This document shows positions 1 to 9,868 of a stretch of DNA of 64,000 bases, piece after piece. The position numbers were made by a program, and so were the translations under genes. Location of the stretch: positions 248,001 to 312,000 of the forward strand of contig NZ_BCZK01000006.1 of assembly GCF_001598695.1 (NCBI RefSeq), given 5' to 3'. Below the pieces are notes generated by a model. That model saw nothing but the letters and a program-made list of their open reading frames with translations. It did not search any database and was not told where the DNA came from. The DNA comes from Klebsiella oxytoca NBRC 105695. Its GTDB lineage: Bacteria > Pseudomonadota > Gammaproteobacteria > Enterobacterales > Enterobacteriaceae. Position 1 is the stretch's first letter. Each line of letters opens with the position of its first letter.

Positions 1-832
1 AGGCCTGAATGCGGATGCGCGCGGTTTCGCCCAGCGGCCTGTCAAGCCGGTTGACCCATATCTGCTGGTCGCCGATCGCCAGGGCGGTCATCGTATACTG
101 CGGATGCTGGGCGGCAACAATCGCGCTCAGGATGGTACTTTGCTGATCCTCGGGCAGCCAGGGGTGCATCACGCTACTACTCCACACCTCTTCCAGGCAG
201 CCAAAGGCTTTCACCTTCCCCGCCTCCAGCACCAGCACGTTATCCGCCAGGTGCTGGATCTCATCAAGAGAGTGGCTGACGTACAGCATCGGGATGTTAA
301 TTTCGCGCGCCAGCCGCTGCAGATAGGGCAACAGCTCGCGCTTGCGCGGAATATCCAACGATGCCAGCGGTTCATCTAACAGCAGCAGCTCCGGCGCGGT
401 AAGCAGCGCCCGGCCAATCGCGACCCGCTGTTTTTCTCCGCCGGAGAGTCCTCCCGGTAGCCGATCAAGCAGTGGCGCAATGCCGAGCAGATCGACCAGC
501 TTATCGAACTGTCCGGCCATATTTTTTGCCATGCCATATTGCAGATTACCCCGCACTTTATAGTGCGGAAACAGGCGCGCGTCCTGAAAAACATAGCCAA
601 TGCGGCGTTTTTCCGGCGCCAGGCAGATACGTTTTTCAACATCGTTTAGCACTCTGCCGTTAAGGACAATGCGCCCCTGCTGCGGGCGGGTCAGGCCGCT
701 AATAGCGTTGATCAGCGAGGTTTTTCCCGCGCCAGAGACGCCGAATACCGCCGTAATGCCGCTGGCAGGGAGCGTCTCGCGGATTTGCAGACAGTGGGTT
801 CCCAGCGTCTGGGTAAAATCGAGTTCAAGCAT
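1..832 (-). CDS. modC: Molybdate ABC transporter ATPase ModC (3' end outside the window)
   Basis: This is the ATP-hydrolysing subunit of the ModABC molybdate importer, peripheral on the cytoplasmic face of the inner membrane. The first 277 codons are present; the family is about 352 residues, so the C-terminal molybdate-binding (TOBE/MOP) regulatory domain is mostly cut off by the window edge. Visible motifs are Walker [10 protein letters not shown] near residue 31, the ABC signature LSGGEKQR near residue 130, and Walker B LLLLDEP just after it. The ATG lies one base after the modB stop, so translation is probably coupled. It is the last gene of modABC and should be repressed by ModE-molybdate from the operator upstream of modA. 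Confidence 0.97.
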   Translation of the reverse strand, partial: MLELDFTQTLGTHCLQIRETLPASGITAVFGVSGAGKTSLINAISGLTRPQQGRIVLNGRVLNDVEKRICLAPEKRRIGYVFQDARLFPHYKVRGNLQYGMAKNMAGQFDKLVDLLGIAPLLDRLPGGLSGGEKQRVAIGRALLTAPELLLLDEPLASLDIPRKRELLPYLQRLAREINIPMLYVSHSLDEIQHLADNVLVLEAGKVKAFGCLEEVWSSSVMHPWLPEDQQSTILSAIVAAQHPQYTMTALAIGDQQIWVNRLDRPLGETARIRIQA

Positions 833-833
833 G

Positions 834-1523
834 TTATTTCCCCATCCGCTGACGGCTGAGGCGGGCCAGCCATTCGGAAATCAGCAGCGATACCAGCGCC
901 AGCACAATCGAAATCAAGCATAAACGCGCGGCTGCGCCCTCGCCGCCGGGAGTCTGAATCAGGGTATACATTGCCGAAGGGATGGTACGCGTTTCACCGG
1001 GAATATTGGAAACAAAAGTGATAGTGGCGCCAAACTCGCCCAGCGAACGGGCAAAAGCCAGCACGGTGCCGACGATAATACCGGGTAGCGTCAACGGTAG
1101 CGTAATAGTGAAAAATACGCGCCAGCGCCCAGCGCCCAGGGTACGCGCCGCCTGCTCAAGCTTGATGTCCACCCCTTCCAGCGCGAGGCGAATGGCCCGC
1201 ACCATCAACGGAAAGGACATGACCGCCGCCGCCAGCACCGCGCCGCGCCAGCTAAACGCAAAGCTCAGCCCAAACCAGTCATATAGCCAGCTGCCGATAA
1301 AACCGCGGCGCCCCATCGCAATCAGCAACAGATAGCCCACCACCACCGGCGGCAGCACCAGCGGCAGGTGGATAACGCTATCGAGCAGCGCTTTACCGGG
1401 AAAATCTCGTCGCACCAGCAGCCAGGAGAAAAAGATGCCAAAAGGCAAGCTCAGTACCACCGCCAGGGAGGAGACTTTCAGGCTCAGCAGTACCGCCTGC
1501 CATTCAGGATCGCTTAAGAACAT
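834..1523 (-). CDS. modB: Molybdate ABC transporter permease ModB
   Basis: This is the integral membrane subunit of the ModABC molybdate importer and forms the channel through the inner membrane. The 229-residue product has about five hydrophobic segments and the binding-protein-dependent transport signature (EAA-type loop around [15 protein letters not shown], residues 125-140) that docks on ModC. Its length equals the E. coli protein. The start codon overlaps the modA stop by one base and its stop is followed almost directly by modC, so the three genes are one translationally coupled operon. Confidence 0.97.
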   Translation of the reverse strand: MFLSDPEWQAVLLSLKVSSLAVVLSLPFGIFFSWLLVRRDFPGKALLDSVIHLPLVLPPVVVGYLLLIAMGRRGFIGSWLYDWFGLSFAFSWRGAVLAAAVMSFPLMVRAIRLALEGVDIKLEQAARTLGAGRWRVFFTITLPLTLPGIIVGTVLAFARSLGEFGATITFVSNIPGETRTIPSAMYTLIQTPGGEGAAARLCLISIVLALVSLLISEWLARLSRQRMGK

Positions 1524-2296
1524 TAGTGGGTAGTGAATCCGTAACGTTTAAAGATGGCGGAAGCTTCCGGCCCTTTTAAATAGTCATAAAACGCGCTGAC
1601 CGTCGCACTGTTATGCCCGTCGACGATAGCCAGCGGATATTCCACCTTCTTATGGGAATCTTCCGGGAAGGTTCCGACGACTTTTACGCCTTTGCTGGCG
1701 ACCGCATCGGAGCCGTAGACGATCCCCAGCGGCGCTTCGCTGCGTTCAACCAGGGCCAGCGCGCCGCGCACGTCCTCTGCCGGCGCCAGCTTCGGCGACA
1801 GGGTTTCCCAGGCTCCCAGCTTTTGCAGCGCCTCTTTCGCATAGATGCCAGCAGGCACGTGTTCCGGGTCACCTACGGCCAGGCGGCCGCCTTTCAGCAG
1901 GCTGGTCCAGTCGGTTTTATCATTGATGTTTATCTCGCCCTGCGCGCTGGCTTTTGGCGCCACGACAACCAGGCTGTTACCGAGAAGGGTCGTCCGAGAA
2001 GCAGAATCAATGCTCTTTTTCCCGGCCGCGTAATCCATCCATTTTTGATCGGCGGAGATAAACAGATCCGCCGGCGCGCCCGCTTCAATCTGGCGCGCCA
2101 GCGTGGATGAAGAAGCAAATGAAGAGACAACCTCAACGTTCTTCTCTTTCTCATACTCTTTAGCGATATCCTGCATGGCGTTAGTGAGCGATGCTGCGGC
2201 AAAAACCGTCACTTTGCCCTCATCCGCCAGCGCGTGACCGGCAACGCAGAGCGTTAACGTTGTTCCGGCAAAAAAGCGTAACCATTGACCTGCCAT
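1523..2296 (-). CDS. modA: Molybdate-binding periplasmic protein ModA
   Basis: ModA is the periplasmic substrate-binding protein that captures molybdate (and tungstate) and delivers it to ModBC. The 257-residue product starts with a cleavable signal peptide ending near GHALA (about residue 24). The mature N-terminus VTVFAAASLTNAM and the segment SSSTLARQIEAGAPADLF contain the ligand-contacting Ser residues typical of the family. It is the first gene of modABC and sits 20 bp downstream of a ModE operator. It should be expressed when molybdate is scarce. Confidence 0.97.
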   Translation of the reverse strand: MAGQWLRFFAGTTLTLCVAGHALADEGKVTVFAAASLTNAMQDIAKEYEKEKNVEVVSSFASSSTLARQIEAGAPADLFISADQKWMDYAAGKKSIDSASRTTLLGNSLVVVAPKASAQGEININDKTDWTSLLKGGRLAVGDPEHVPAGIYAKEALQKLGAWETLSPKLAPAEDVRGALALVERSEAPLGIVYGSDAVASKGVKVVGTFPEDSHKKVEYPLAIVDGHNSATVSAFYDYLKGPEASAIFKRYGFTTH

Positions 2297-2314
2297 CTGA
2301 ATCTCCCGTAGGTT

Positions 2315-2338
2315 CGTTATGTAGCTGACAATATAACG
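2315..2338 (-). promoter_or_regulatory. ModE operator upstream of modA
   Basis: The sequence holds an imperfect inverted repeat, CGTTATGT and ATATAACG, separated by eight bases. This matches the ModE-molybdate operator found at mod promoters of enterobacteria (CGTTATAT arms). It lies about 20 bp before the modA start codon, where bound ModE would block transcription. Confidence 0.85.
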
Positions 2339-2400
2339 ATAGAGCCAGGACTTTCCCAGAGAAAATTAGGGGTAATGAGCGGAGGATCAAACGAAGGGGG

Positions 2401-2432
2401 AAAAATAAAAACGCCCGGTCAAACCGGGCGCG
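2401..2432 (-). terminator. Rho-independent terminator of acrZ
   Basis: Read on the minus strand, a GC-rich hairpin (CGCCCGGT arms with a short loop) is followed by a T-rich run. It lies just after the acrZ stop and before the modA control region, so it isolates the two transcripts. Confidence 0.85.
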
Positions 2433-2439
2433 GGGGAAA

Positions 2440-2589
2440 TCAGTGGTTTTGCGGCCTGCTGTCTTTATGGCCGGCTCCGGAGAAGAGGTTAAACACTTCG
2501 CCCAGCCCGTAAATCAAACCCAGGATGACAGCCATCACCACAGGGACCATGACTACGGCAAAAACCAGACTTTTCAATAGCTCTAACAT
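2440..2589 (-). CDS. acrZ: AcrAB-TolC efflux accessory small protein AcrZ
   Basis: This is a 49-residue single-pass inner-membrane protein that binds the AcrB drug-efflux pump and modulates its substrate range. The product begins [12 protein letters not shown], has one long hydrophobic helix (residues 8-30, with the helix-bending PVV segment) and a short polar tail ending PQNH, as in E. coli AcrZ (49 residues). A longer reading frame exists upstream, but the start at 2589 has a good ribosome binding site (GGAG, 6-7 bases upstream) and gives the family length. It is divergent from modE. Confidence 0.93.
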   Translation of the reverse strand: MLELLKSLVFAVVMVPVVMAVILGLIYGLGEVFNLFSGAGHKDSRPQNH

Positions 2590-2743
2590 GGTTGGCTCCA
2601 GAAAGTACGAATACTTTATTGTAACGAATTCCGCCGGAAAAACACGCCCCATTTGTGCGGTGCCTCACGGACTGCCGCCGCAGAAGCATCTTGCAAGATG
2701 ACCGCTATCGGTCACAATACCTTTTTTTCATCAGGACATGATT

Positions 2744-3532
2744 ATGCAGGCCGAAATTCTCCTTACCCTTAAATTACAGCAGCGCCTGTTCGCCGATCCC
2801 CGTCGTATCGCCCTGCTGAAGCAAATTGACCTGACCGGCTCCATTAGCCAGGGGGCCAAAAATGCCGGCATCAGCTATAAAAGCGCATGGGATGCCATTA
2901 ATGAAATGAATCAGCTCAGCGAGCAGACCCTGGTTGACCGGGCGACCGGCGGCAAAGGCGGCGGCGGCGCGGTCCTCACCCGTTACGGGCAGCGGCTGAT
3001 TCAGCTCTACGACCTGCTGGCGCAGATTCAGCAGAAAGCGTTCGATGTCCTGAGCGATGATGACGCCCTTCCCCTCGACAGCCTGCTGGCCGCCATTTCG
3101 CGATTCTCTCTGCAGACCAGCGCGCGCAACCAGTGGTTCGGCACGATTACCGGCCGCGACCATCAGCAGGTTCAGCAGCACGTAGAGGTCCTGCTGGCCG
3201 ACGGGCAAACCCGTCTCAAAGTCGCGATTACCGCCCAGAGCGCCGATCGTCTTGGCCTGGATGAAGGCCAGGAAGTATTAGTGCTGCTGAAGGCGCCGTG
3301 GGTTGGCATCACCCTGGATGCCGCGCAGGCGGTACAGGCTGATAATCAGCTGTCCGGCCGAATCAGCCGCATCGAACGCGGGCCGGAGCAGTGCGAAGTA
3401 CTGATGGCGCTCCCGGATGGTCAAAGCCTTTGCGCCACCCTGCCGGTGGAACAGACGCGCGATCTGGCCGAAGGCGCGGAAGCGATAGCATATTTCAATG
3501 CCGATCGCATCATTCTCGCCACGTTATGCTAA
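2744..3532 (+). CDS. modE: Molybdate-responsive transcriptional regulator ModE
   Basis: ModE is a cytoplasmic dimer that binds molybdate and then DNA, repressing modABC and activating molybdoenzyme genes. The 262-residue product has an N-terminal winged helix-turn-helix (around GSISQGAKNAGISYKSAWDA, residues 29-48) and two C-terminal molybdate-binding MOP domains (about residues 125-262; the first contains SARNQWFGTI). An ATG two codons earlier is possible, but AGGA at 2733 is spaced correctly only for the ATG at 2744, which also gives the E. coli length. modF follows 67 bp downstream on the same strand. Confidence 0.97.
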   Translation: MQAEILLTLKLQQRLFADPRRIALLKQIDLTGSISQGAKNAGISYKSAWDAINEMNQLSEQTLVDRATGGKGGGGAVLTRYGQRLIQLYDLLAQIQQKAFDVLSDDDALPLDSLLAAISRFSLQTSARNQWFGTITGRDHQQVQQHVEVLLADGQTRLKVAITAQSADRLGLDEGQEVLVLLKAPWVGITLDAAQAVQADNQLSGRISRIERGPEQCEVLMALPDGQSLCATLPVEQTRDLAEGAEAIAYFNADRIILATLC

Positions 3533-3599
3533 CGCCATTGACATTGTGGGCGTGAAGACGTATCCCTGAAATAAATCGCTGCAAAAAGTGGGATACACA

Positions 3600-5075
3600 A
3601 TGTCATCATTGCAAATTTCGCAAGGCACGTTTCGCCTGAGCGACACCAAAACGTTAAATATTGAACAACTCTGCGTGCAGGCTGGCGAGAGCTGGGCTTT
3701 CGTCGGCAGCAACGGCAGCGGGAAGTCGGCCCTTGCGCGGGCGCTATCCGGAGAGCTGACACTGCTCAGCGGACAGCGCGAGAATACGTTCCCACGCGTT
3801 ACCCGCCTCTCTTTTGAACAGCTGCAGAAGCTGGTCAGCGATGAGTGGCAGCGCAACAACACGGACTTGCTCAGACCCGGAGAAGAAGATACCGGACGCA
3901 CGACAGCGGAAATTATCCAGGATGAGATTAAAGACCCCTCCCGCTGCGCCCGCCTTGCTGAACAGTTCGCTATCAGCCACCTGCTTGAGCGCCGCTTTAA
4001 ATATCTCTCTACCGGAGAAACGCGTAAGACCCTGCTGTGCCAGGCGCTGATGGGCGACCCCGACCTGCTTATCCTTGATGAGCCGTTCGACGGTCTTGAT
4101 GTCGCCTCACGCCAGCAGCTTGCGGCGCTGCTGGCCACGCTCAACGGCGAAGGGATCGCCCTGGTGCTGGTTCTTAATCGTTTCGATGAAATCCCGGAGT
4201 TCGTTCAGTTTGCCGGCGTGCTGGCGGAGTGTGTTCTGAGCGAAACCGGCGAAAAGCAGGCCCTGCTGCAGCAGGCGCTCATTGCCCAGCTGGCCCACAG
4301 CGAAAGGCTTGATGGCATGACGCTGCCGGAGCCCGATGCCCCGGCCGCGCGTCTTGGGCTGGACGACGATGCGCCGCTCATCGTGCTCAACGACGGCAGG
4401 GTTTCCTACAATGACCGCCCCATCATTAATCATCTGAACTGGACGGTAAATCCCGGCGAACACTGGCAGATAGTTGGCCCCAACGGCGCCGGTAAATCGA
4501 CGCTACTCAGCCTGGTCACCGGCGACCATCCCCAGGGCTATAGTAACGACCTGACCCTGTTTGGCCGCCGCCGCGGCAGCGGGGAAACGATCTGGGATAT
4601 TAAGAAGCATATCGGTTACGTCAGCAGCAGCCTGCACCTTGAATACCGCGTCAGCACCAACGTACGTAACGTGATTCTCTCGGGCTATTTCGACTCGATT
4701 GGCATCTATCAGGCCGTTTCCGACAAACAGCATAAGCTGGTGCAGAACTGGCTGGATATTCTGGGGATTGATAAACGCACCGCCGATGCGCCGTTCCATA
4801 GCCTCTCCTGGGGGCAGCAGCGGCTGGCGCTGATCGTCCGCGCGCTGGTCAAGCACCCTACCCTGCTGATCCTCGATGAACCGCTGCAGGGGCTGGATCC
4901 GCTCAACCGCCAGCTGGTGCGCCGCTTTGTTGATGTGCTCATTAGCGAAGGGGCGACGCAGCTGCTGTTTGTCTCCCACCATGCAGAAGACGCTCCCGAC
5001 TGCATCACCCATCGCCTGGCATTTGTGAGCAGTGGAGACGGTTACACCTACCGGGTCGGCCCGCTGGAAAAATAA
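3600..5075 (+). CDS. modF: Molybdenum-associated double ATP-binding protein ModF
   Basis: ModF is a soluble protein with two fused ABC ATPase domains, encoded next to modE. Its exact role is not settled, although it is counted in the molybdate/photorepair locus. The 491-residue product shows two Walker A motifs (GSNGSGKS near residue 37 and GPNGAGKS near 295), two signature regions (LSTGETRK and LSWGQQRL) and two Walker B segments (LLILDEPFDGLD, LLILDEPLQGLD). No membrane segment is present. The ATG at 3600 has a GGGA motif about 8 bases upstream and matches the family N-terminus MSSLQI, so an upstream GTG at 3588 was not used. Confidence 0.96.
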   Translation: MSSLQISQGTFRLSDTKTLNIEQLCVQAGESWAFVGSNGSGKSALARALSGELTLLSGQRENTFPRVTRLSFEQLQKLVSDEWQRNNTDLLRPGEEDTGRTTAEIIQDEIKDPSRCARLAEQFAISHLLERRFKYLSTGETRKTLLCQALMGDPDLLILDEPFDGLDVASRQQLAALLATLNGEGIALVLVLNRFDEIPEFVQFAGVLAECVLSETGEKQALLQQALIAQLAHSERLDGMTLPEPDAPAARLGLDDDAPLIVLNDGRVSYNDRPIINHLNWTVNPGEHWQIVGPNGAGKSTLLSLVTGDHPQGYSNDLTLFGRRRGSGETIWDIKKHIGYVSSSLHLEYRVSTNVRNVILSGYFDSIGIYQAVSDKQHKLVQNWLDILGIDKRTADAPFHSLSWGQQRLALIVRALVKHPTLLILDEPLQGLDPLNRQLVRRFVDVLISEGATQLLFVSHHAEDAPDCITHRLAFVSSGDGYTYRVGPLEK

Positions 5076-5083
5076 GCCTGTAA

Positions 5084-5109
5084 AGGGGTCTGCGGATCCC
5101 TTATTTTTT
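5084..5109 (+). terminator. Probable terminator of modEF
   Basis: A GGGGTC/GATCCC hairpin is followed by TTATTTTTT, nine bases after the modF stop and before the gal control region. Confidence 0.75.
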
Positions 5110-5186
5110 CAGAATAATAGCCTGACCATAAATTAACCCCCTGTTCTATAATCAAAAAATCTTAAAAGCTACGGCTGGAAATTTTA

Positions 5187-5243
5187 GTGTAAACGATTCC
5201 ACCAATTTGCCCTGTGTCACACTTTTACCTTCTTTGGTATGCT
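5187..5243 (+). promoter_or_regulatory. gal operon control region: external GalR operator, CRP site, -10
   Basis: The external operator GTGTAAACGATTCCAC lies at 5187-5202. It is followed by a CRP site (5203-5224, with TGTGTCACACTT) and the -10 hexamer TATGCT at 5238-5243. The order and sequence match the E. coli gal control region, where GalR/GalS and CRP act. The P2-type -10 (TATGCT) is kept. The bases where the E. coli P1 -10 (TATGGT) would lie read TATCTT here, so P1 may be weaker; that last point is inference. Confidence 0.85.
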
Positions 5244-5280
5244 ATCTTCTTCTCACACGATAAGCCTATTGGAGCGAATC

Positions 5281-6297
5281 ATGAAAGTACTGGTTACAGG
5301 TGGTAGCGGTTACATTGGAAGTCACACCTGCGTTCAACTGCTACTGCAGGGACACGACGTGATTATTCTCGACAATCTCTGCAACAGTAAGCGCAGCGTA
5401 TTGCCAATCATTGAACGTCTCGGCGGCAAAAGCGCCACCTTTGTTGAAGGCGATATTCGTAATGAAGCGCTGATGACGGAAATTCTTCACGATCACGCCA
5501 TTGAAGCGGTGATCCATTTTGCCGGCCTGAAAGCCGTCGGGGAATCCGTCGCCAAACCGCTTGAATATTACGACAACAACGTAACCGGAACGCTAAAACT
5601 CGTTTCCGCTATGCGCGCTGCGGGCGTGAAAAACTTTATTTTCAGCTCCTCCGCCACCGTCTACGGCGACCAGCCCAAAATTCCTTATGTCGAGAGCTTC
5701 CCGACCGGTACTCCGCAGAGCCCGTACGGCAAAAGCAAGCTGATGGTTGAGCAGATCCTGACTGACCTGCAAAAAGCGCAGCCGGACTGGAGCATCGCAC
5801 TGCTGCGCTACTTCAATCCGGTTGGCGCCCATCCATCGGGCGATATGGGCGAAGACCCGCAGGGCATTCCGAACAACCTGATGCCGTATATCGCGCAGGT
5901 CGCGGTCGGGCGCCGTGAATCGCTGGCGGTATTTGGCAACGACTACCCAACCGAAGACGGCACCGGCGTACGTGACTACATTCACGTCATGGACCTTGCC
6001 GACGGCCACGTCGCGGCGATGGAAAAACTGGCCGACAAAGCCGGCGTGCATATCTATAACCTTGGCGCAGGCGTCGGCAGTAGCGTACTCGACGTGGTCA
6101 ATGCCTTTAGCAAAGCCTGCGGCAAACCGATTAACTACCACTTCGCGCCGCGCCGCGAAGGCGACCTCCCGGCCTACTGGGCGGACGCTGAAAAGGCCGA
6201 CCGCGAGCTGAACTGGCGCGTGACGCGCAACCTTGACGAAATGGCGCAGGACACCTGGCACTGGCAGTCCCGTCATCCGCAGGGTTATCCAGACTAA
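5281..6297 (+). CDS. galE: UDP-glucose 4-epimerase GalE
   Basis: GalE interconverts UDP-galactose and UDP-glucose in the cytoplasm. It closes the Leloir pathway and supplies UDP-galactose for surface polysaccharides. The 338-residue product is a short-chain dehydrogenase with the NAD-binding GGSGYIGSH motif at residues 7-15, a catalytic Ser in SSSATVYG and the YxxxK motif YGKSK (near 149-153). The start at 5281 is preceded by GGAG and gives exactly the E. coli length. An in-frame extension upstream (to 5239) runs into the promoter and was rejected. It is the first gene of galETKM. Confidence 0.98.
   Translation: MKVLVTGGSGYIGSHTCVQLLLQGHDVIILDNLCNSKRSVLPIIERLGGKSATFVEGDIRNEALMTEILHDHAIEAVIHFAGLKAVGESVAKPLEYYDNNVTGTLKLVSAMRAAGVKNFIFSSSATVYGDQPKIPYVESFPTGTPQSPYGKSKLMVEQILTDLQKAQPDWSIALLRYFNPVGAHPSGDMGEDPQGIPNNLMPYIAQVAVGRRESLAVFGNDYPTEDGTGVRDYIHVMDLADGHVAAMEKLADKAGVHIYNLGAGVGSSVLDVVNAFSKACGKPINYHFAPRREGDLPAYWADAEKADRELNWRVTRNLDEMAQDTWHWQSRHPQGYPD
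5300..5315 (+). promoter_or_regulatory. Internal GalR operator within galE
   Basis: The 16-base site GTGGTAGCGGTTACAT inside the first codons of galE is identical in kind to the E. coli internal operator. With the external site at 5187-5202 it would allow GalR-mediated DNA looping; the spacing between the two sites is about 113 bp. Confidence 0.85.
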
Positions 6298-6306
6298 GGA
6301 ACCTTC

Positions 6307-7353
6307 ATGAGCGTATTTAACCCCGTCGACCATCCACATCGTCGTTATAACCCGTTAACCGGGCAGTGGATTCTGGTTTCTCCGCATCGCGCCAAGCGCC
6401 CCTGGCAGGGGGCGCAGGAAACGCCGGCAAAGCAGACCTTGCCCGCGCACGATCCGGACTGTTTCCTGTGCCCGGGCAATACCCGCGTCACCGGCGACAA
6501 AAACCCGAACTACACCGGCACGTTTGTTTTTACCAATGACTTTGCGGCTTTGATGACCGATACCCCTGATGCCCCGGAAAGCGACGATCCGCTGATGCGC
6601 TGTCAGAGCGCCCGCGGCACCAGCCGGGTCATCTGCTTCTCGCCAGATCACAGCAAAACGCTGCCGGAACTGAGCGTTGAGGCGCTGGAAGGCGTGGTTA
6701 AAACGTGGCAGGAGCAGACCGCCGACCTTGGAAAGAGCTACCCCTGGGTGCAGGTCTTTGAAAATAAAGGGGCGGCGATGGGCTGCTCCAACCCGCACCC
6801 CCATGGGCAGGTGTGGGCCAACAGCTTTCTGCCTAATGAGGCGGAACGCGAAGATCGTCTGCAAAAAGCGTACTTCACCGAGCACGGCGCGCCGATGCTG
6901 GTGGATTACGTGCAGCGCGAATTAGCCGACGGTAGTCGTACTATCGTTGACACTGACCACTGGCTCGCCGTGGTTCCTTATTGGGCCGCGTGGCCTTTTG
7001 AAACGCTGCTGCTGCCAAAAGCGCACGTCCAGCGCCTGACTGATTTAACCGACGACCAGCGCAGCGATCTCGCGCTGGCGCTGAAAAAGCTGACCAGTCG
7101 TTACGACAACCTGTTCCAGTGCTCATTCCCCTACTCCATGGGCTGGCACGGCGCGCCGTTTAACGATGAAGAGAATAATCACTGGCAGCTGCACGCCCAT
7201 TTTTACCCGCCGCTGCTGCGTTCCGCCACGGTGCGTAAATTTATGGTCGGCTATGAAATGCTGGCTGAAACCCAGCGTGACCTGACGGCCGAGCAGGCCG
7301 CCGAGCGTCTGCGCGCTGTGAGCGACGTCCATTTTCGCGAATCCGGAGTATAA
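6307..7353 (+). CDS. galT: Galactose-1-phosphate uridylyltransferase GalT
   Basis: GalT exchanges UMP between UDP-glucose and galactose-1-phosphate in the Leloir pathway. The 348-residue product is a HIT-superfamily enzyme with the active-site HPHGQ motif (near residues 164-168; the second His is the nucleophile). It also has the metal-binding CFLCPGN segment (Cys 52 and 55). The length equals E. coli GalT. It starts nine bases after galE and is followed two bases later by galK. Confidence 0.98.
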   Translation: MSVFNPVDHPHRRYNPLTGQWILVSPHRAKRPWQGAQETPAKQTLPAHDPDCFLCPGNTRVTGDKNPNYTGTFVFTNDFAALMTDTPDAPESDDPLMRCQSARGTSRVICFSPDHSKTLPELSVEALEGVVKTWQEQTADLGKSYPWVQVFENKGAAMGCSNPHPHGQVWANSFLPNEAEREDRLQKAYFTEHGAPMLVDYVQRELADGSRTIVDTDHWLAVVPYWAAWPFETLLLPKAHVQRLTDLTDDQRSDLALALKKLTSRYDNLFQCSFPYSMGWHGAPFNDEENNHWQLHAHFYPPLLRSATVRKFMVGYEMLAETQRDLTAEQAAERLRAVSDVHFRESGV

Positions 7354-7355
7354 CC

Positions 7356-8504
7356 ATGAGTCTGAAAGAGAAAACCCAAGCCCTGTTTGCTGAGAAATTT
7401 GGCTACCCGGCCAGCCATGTTATCCAGGCCCCAGGCCGCGTTAACCTGATCGGCGAGCATACCGACTATAACGATGGGTTCGTGCTGCCCTGCGCCATTG
7501 ATTACCAGACGGTTATCGCCTGTGCGCCGCGCGACGATCGTACCGTGCGGGTTATTGCCGCCGATTACGACAATCAGACCGATGAATTCTCTCTCGACTC
7601 GCCGATTACCAGCCACGACACCCAGCAGTGGTCAAACTATGTCCGCGGCGTGGTGAAGCATCTCCAGCAGCGGAATAACGCCTTCGGCGGCGCGGACCTG
7701 ACGATCAGCGGTAACGTGCCGCAAGGCGCCGGGTTAAGCTCCTCGGCTTCGCTGGAGGTCGCCGTCGGCACGGTGTTCCAGCAGCTGTACCACCTGCCGC
7801 TCGATGGCGCTCAAATTGCCCTGAACGGCCAGGAAGCGGAAAATCAGTTCGTCGGCTGCAACTGCGGCATTATGGACCAGCTGATCTCCGCGCTTGGTAA
7901 AAAAGATCACGCTCTGCTGATCGACTGCCGCTCCTTAGGGACGAAAGCGGTGTCGATGCCGAAAGGCGTCGCGGTAGTGATTATCAACAGTAACTTTAAG
8001 CGCACCCTGGTGGGCAGCGAATACAACACCCGTCGCGAGCAGTGCGAAACCGGCGCGCGCTTCTTCCAGCGTCCGGCTCTGCGCGACGTCACGCTGCAAG
8101 AGTTCAACGCCGTGGCTCACGAGCTTGATCCGGTGGTCGCCAAACGCGTTCGCCACGTGCTGACTGAAAACGCCCGCACCGTAGAAGCCGCATCGGCGCT
8201 GGAAAAAGGCGACCTGCAGCGGATGGGCGAACTGATGGCGGAATCTCACGCCTCCATGCGCGATGATTTTGAAATCACCGTACCGCAGATTGATACCCTG
8301 GTAGAGATCGTCAAAGCGACCATCGGCAACAAAGGCGGCGTTCGCATGACCGGCGGCGGCTTCGGCGGCTGTATCGTCGCGCTGGTGCCGGAGGAGCTGG
8401 TTGATACCGTGCAGCAGGCCGTTGCCAGAGAGTATGAAGCGAAAACGGGCATTAAAGAGACCTTCTACGTCTGCAAACCGTCGCAGGGAGCCGGGCAATG
8501 CTAA
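7356..8504 (+). CDS. galK: Galactokinase GalK
   Basis: GalK phosphorylates galactose at C1 with ATP, the committing step of the Leloir pathway. The 382-residue product belongs to the GHMP kinase family. It has the galactokinase signature [15 protein letters not shown] near residue 28, the phosphate-binding GAGLSSSAS loop near residue 129 and the C-terminal GGGFGGC motif. The 3' end overlaps galM by 7 bp, which suggests coupled translation. Confidence 0.98.
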   Translation: MSLKEKTQALFAEKFGYPASHVIQAPGRVNLIGEHTDYNDGFVLPCAIDYQTVIACAPRDDRTVRVIAADYDNQTDEFSLDSPITSHDTQQWSNYVRGVVKHLQQRNNAFGGADLTISGNVPQGAGLSSSASLEVAVGTVFQQLYHLPLDGAQIALNGQEAENQFVGCNCGIMDQLISALGKKDHALLIDCRSLGTKAVSMPKGVAVVIINSNFKRTLVGSEYNTRREQCETGARFFQRPALRDVTLQEFNAVAHELDPVVAKRVRHVLTENARTVEAASALEKGDLQRMGELMAESHASMRDDFEITVPQIDTLVEIVKATIGNKGGVRMTGGGFGGCIVALVPEELVDTVQQAVAREYEAKTGIKETFYVCKPSQGAGQC

Positions 8505-9541
8505 AGCAAACAACGGAGCTGGCGCCGGACGGCCAGCCATGGAATCTTCTTACCCTGCGTAACGACGCAGGCATGACGGTCACCGTGATGGACTGGGGCG
8601 CGACGCTGCTCTCCGCGCGCGTGCCCCTGGCGGACGGTAGCGAACGAGAAGCGCTGCTCGGCTGCGCAACCCCCGGCGACTATACGCGCCAGGCCGCTTA
8701 CCTTGGCGCTTCCGTAGGCCGTTACGCTAACCGTATTGCCAACAGCCGCTTTACCCTGGATGGCCAGCTCATCAATCTGACGCCCTCCAACGAGGCTGGC
8801 CATCAGCTCCACGGCGGACCGGAAGGTTTTGATAAGCGCCGCTGGCAAATTGTTAGCGCTGACGCTCGCCACGCGCTGTTTTCTCTCTCCTCCCGCGATG
8901 GCGATCAGGGCTATCCTGGTAATCTGACGGCAACCGCGCACTACCGCCTGACCGACGATAACCGGATCGCTATTGAGTATCGCGCCACCGTGGACCAGCC
9001 GTGCCCGGTGAATCTGACAAACCACGTCTATTTCAACCTCGATGGCGTGCAGAGCGACGTGCGCAACCATAAGCTGCAAATTTTTGCCGATGTTTATCTG
9101 CCCGTCGAAAGCGACGGTATTCCGGGGGGAGATCTGCAAAACGTCACCCTGACCAGCTTCGATTTCCGCACGCCGAAAACCCTGGCGGACGACTTCCTGC
9201 GTGACGAAGATCAGCAAAAAGTAAAAGGTTATGACCATGCCTTCCTGCTACAGGCGCTGGGGAATGCCGATACTCCGGCCGCTCACGTCTGGTCGCAGGA
9301 CGAAAAGCTACAGATGACGGTTTATACATCTGCCCCCGCGTTGCAGTTTTACTCCGGCAACTATCTTGGCGGCACGCCGTCGCGCACAGCGCAGGCGTAC
9401 GATGACTGGCAGGGCCTGGCTCTGGAGAGCGAGTTCCTTCCAGATTCTCCGAATCATCCGGAATGGCCGCAGCCGGATTGTGTACTGCGCCCCGGCGAAG
9501 AGTACGTCAGCCTGACGGAATATCAGTTTATCGCTCGATAG
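8498..9541 (+). CDS. galM: Aldose 1-epimerase (galactose mutarotase) GalM
   Basis: GalM interconverts alpha and beta anomers of galactose so that beta-galactose released by lactose cleavage can be phosphorylated by GalK. The 347-residue product has the mutarotase fold with active-site His residues in [10 protein letters not shown] (near 100) and [10 protein letters not shown] (near 175), and the catalytic Glu in ALESEF near the C-terminus (about residue 309). It is the last gene of galETKM and overlaps galK by 7 bp. A terminator follows within 10 bases. Confidence 0.97.
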   Translation: MLKQTTELAPDGQPWNLLTLRNDAGMTVTVMDWGATLLSARVPLADGSEREALLGCATPGDYTRQAAYLGASVGRYANRIANSRFTLDGQLINLTPSNEAGHQLHGGPEGFDKRRWQIVSADARHALFSLSSRDGDQGYPGNLTATAHYRLTDDNRIAIEYRATVDQPCPVNLTNHVYFNLDGVQSDVRNHKLQIFADVYLPVESDGIPGGDLQNVTLTSFDFRTPKTLADDFLRDEDQQKVKGYDHAFLLQALGNADTPAAHVWSQDEKLQMTVYTSAPALQFYSGNYLGGTPSRTAQAYDDWQGLALESEFLPDSPNHPEWPQPDCVLRPGEEYVSLTEYQFIAR

Positions 9542-9547
9542 CCTCTG

Positions 9548-9570
9548 GCCCTCCCGATGGAGGGCTTTTT
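9548..9570 (+). terminator. Terminator of galETKM
   Basis: A GCCCTCC/GGAGGGC hairpin with a short loop is followed by five T residues, six bases after the galM stop. Confidence 0.85.
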
Positions 9571-9673
9571 ATCATTTTGCTGAAAATTACGTCACTTACA
9601 GACAAAAACATAACCTCTGTTTTACAAGCACCTTACACTGAGCCACTATTTTCGCTATGGTTAGGGATAAGCA

Positions 9674-9716
9674 TTGCCGTGAGGTAAATCGCGGCAATAT
9701 AATGAGAATAGTTATC
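9674..9716 (+). promoter_or_regulatory. gpmA promoter overlapped by a Fur box
   Basis: A -35 TTGCCG (9674-9679) and a -10 TATAAT (9698-9703) are 18 bp apart. The 19 bases 9698-9716 match the Fur consensus (GATAATGATAATCATTATC) at 15 positions, so a Fur dimer would cover the -10. E. coli gpmA is known to be iron/Fur regulated, which supports the assignment. Confidence 0.7.
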
Positions 9717-9726
9717 AATCAATAAA

Positions 9727-9854
9727 TATACACACTACAGATTTCGGGTCGCATCAAGGCGGCAAATGAGCAAATCCCCGGGAACATAGTGAACTATGTG
9801 ACCAGGGTGAGTGAAAGTAGCCAACGACGAGGCGGCGCGAAAGATGACGTGTAT
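9727..9854 (+). repeat. ERIC element in the gpmA leader
   Basis: This is a palindromic intergenic repeat of about 128 bp with the ERIC core (CCCCGGGAACATAG ... CTATGTGACCAGGGTGAG) and flanking TATACAC/GTGTAT ends. It lies between the promoter and the ribosome binding site of gpmA, ending one base before the GAGGAG Shine-Dalgarno. It would therefore be transcribed as a long hairpin in the 5' UTR. Confidence 0.85.
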
Positions 9855-9868
9855 TGAGGAGTAAGTGT

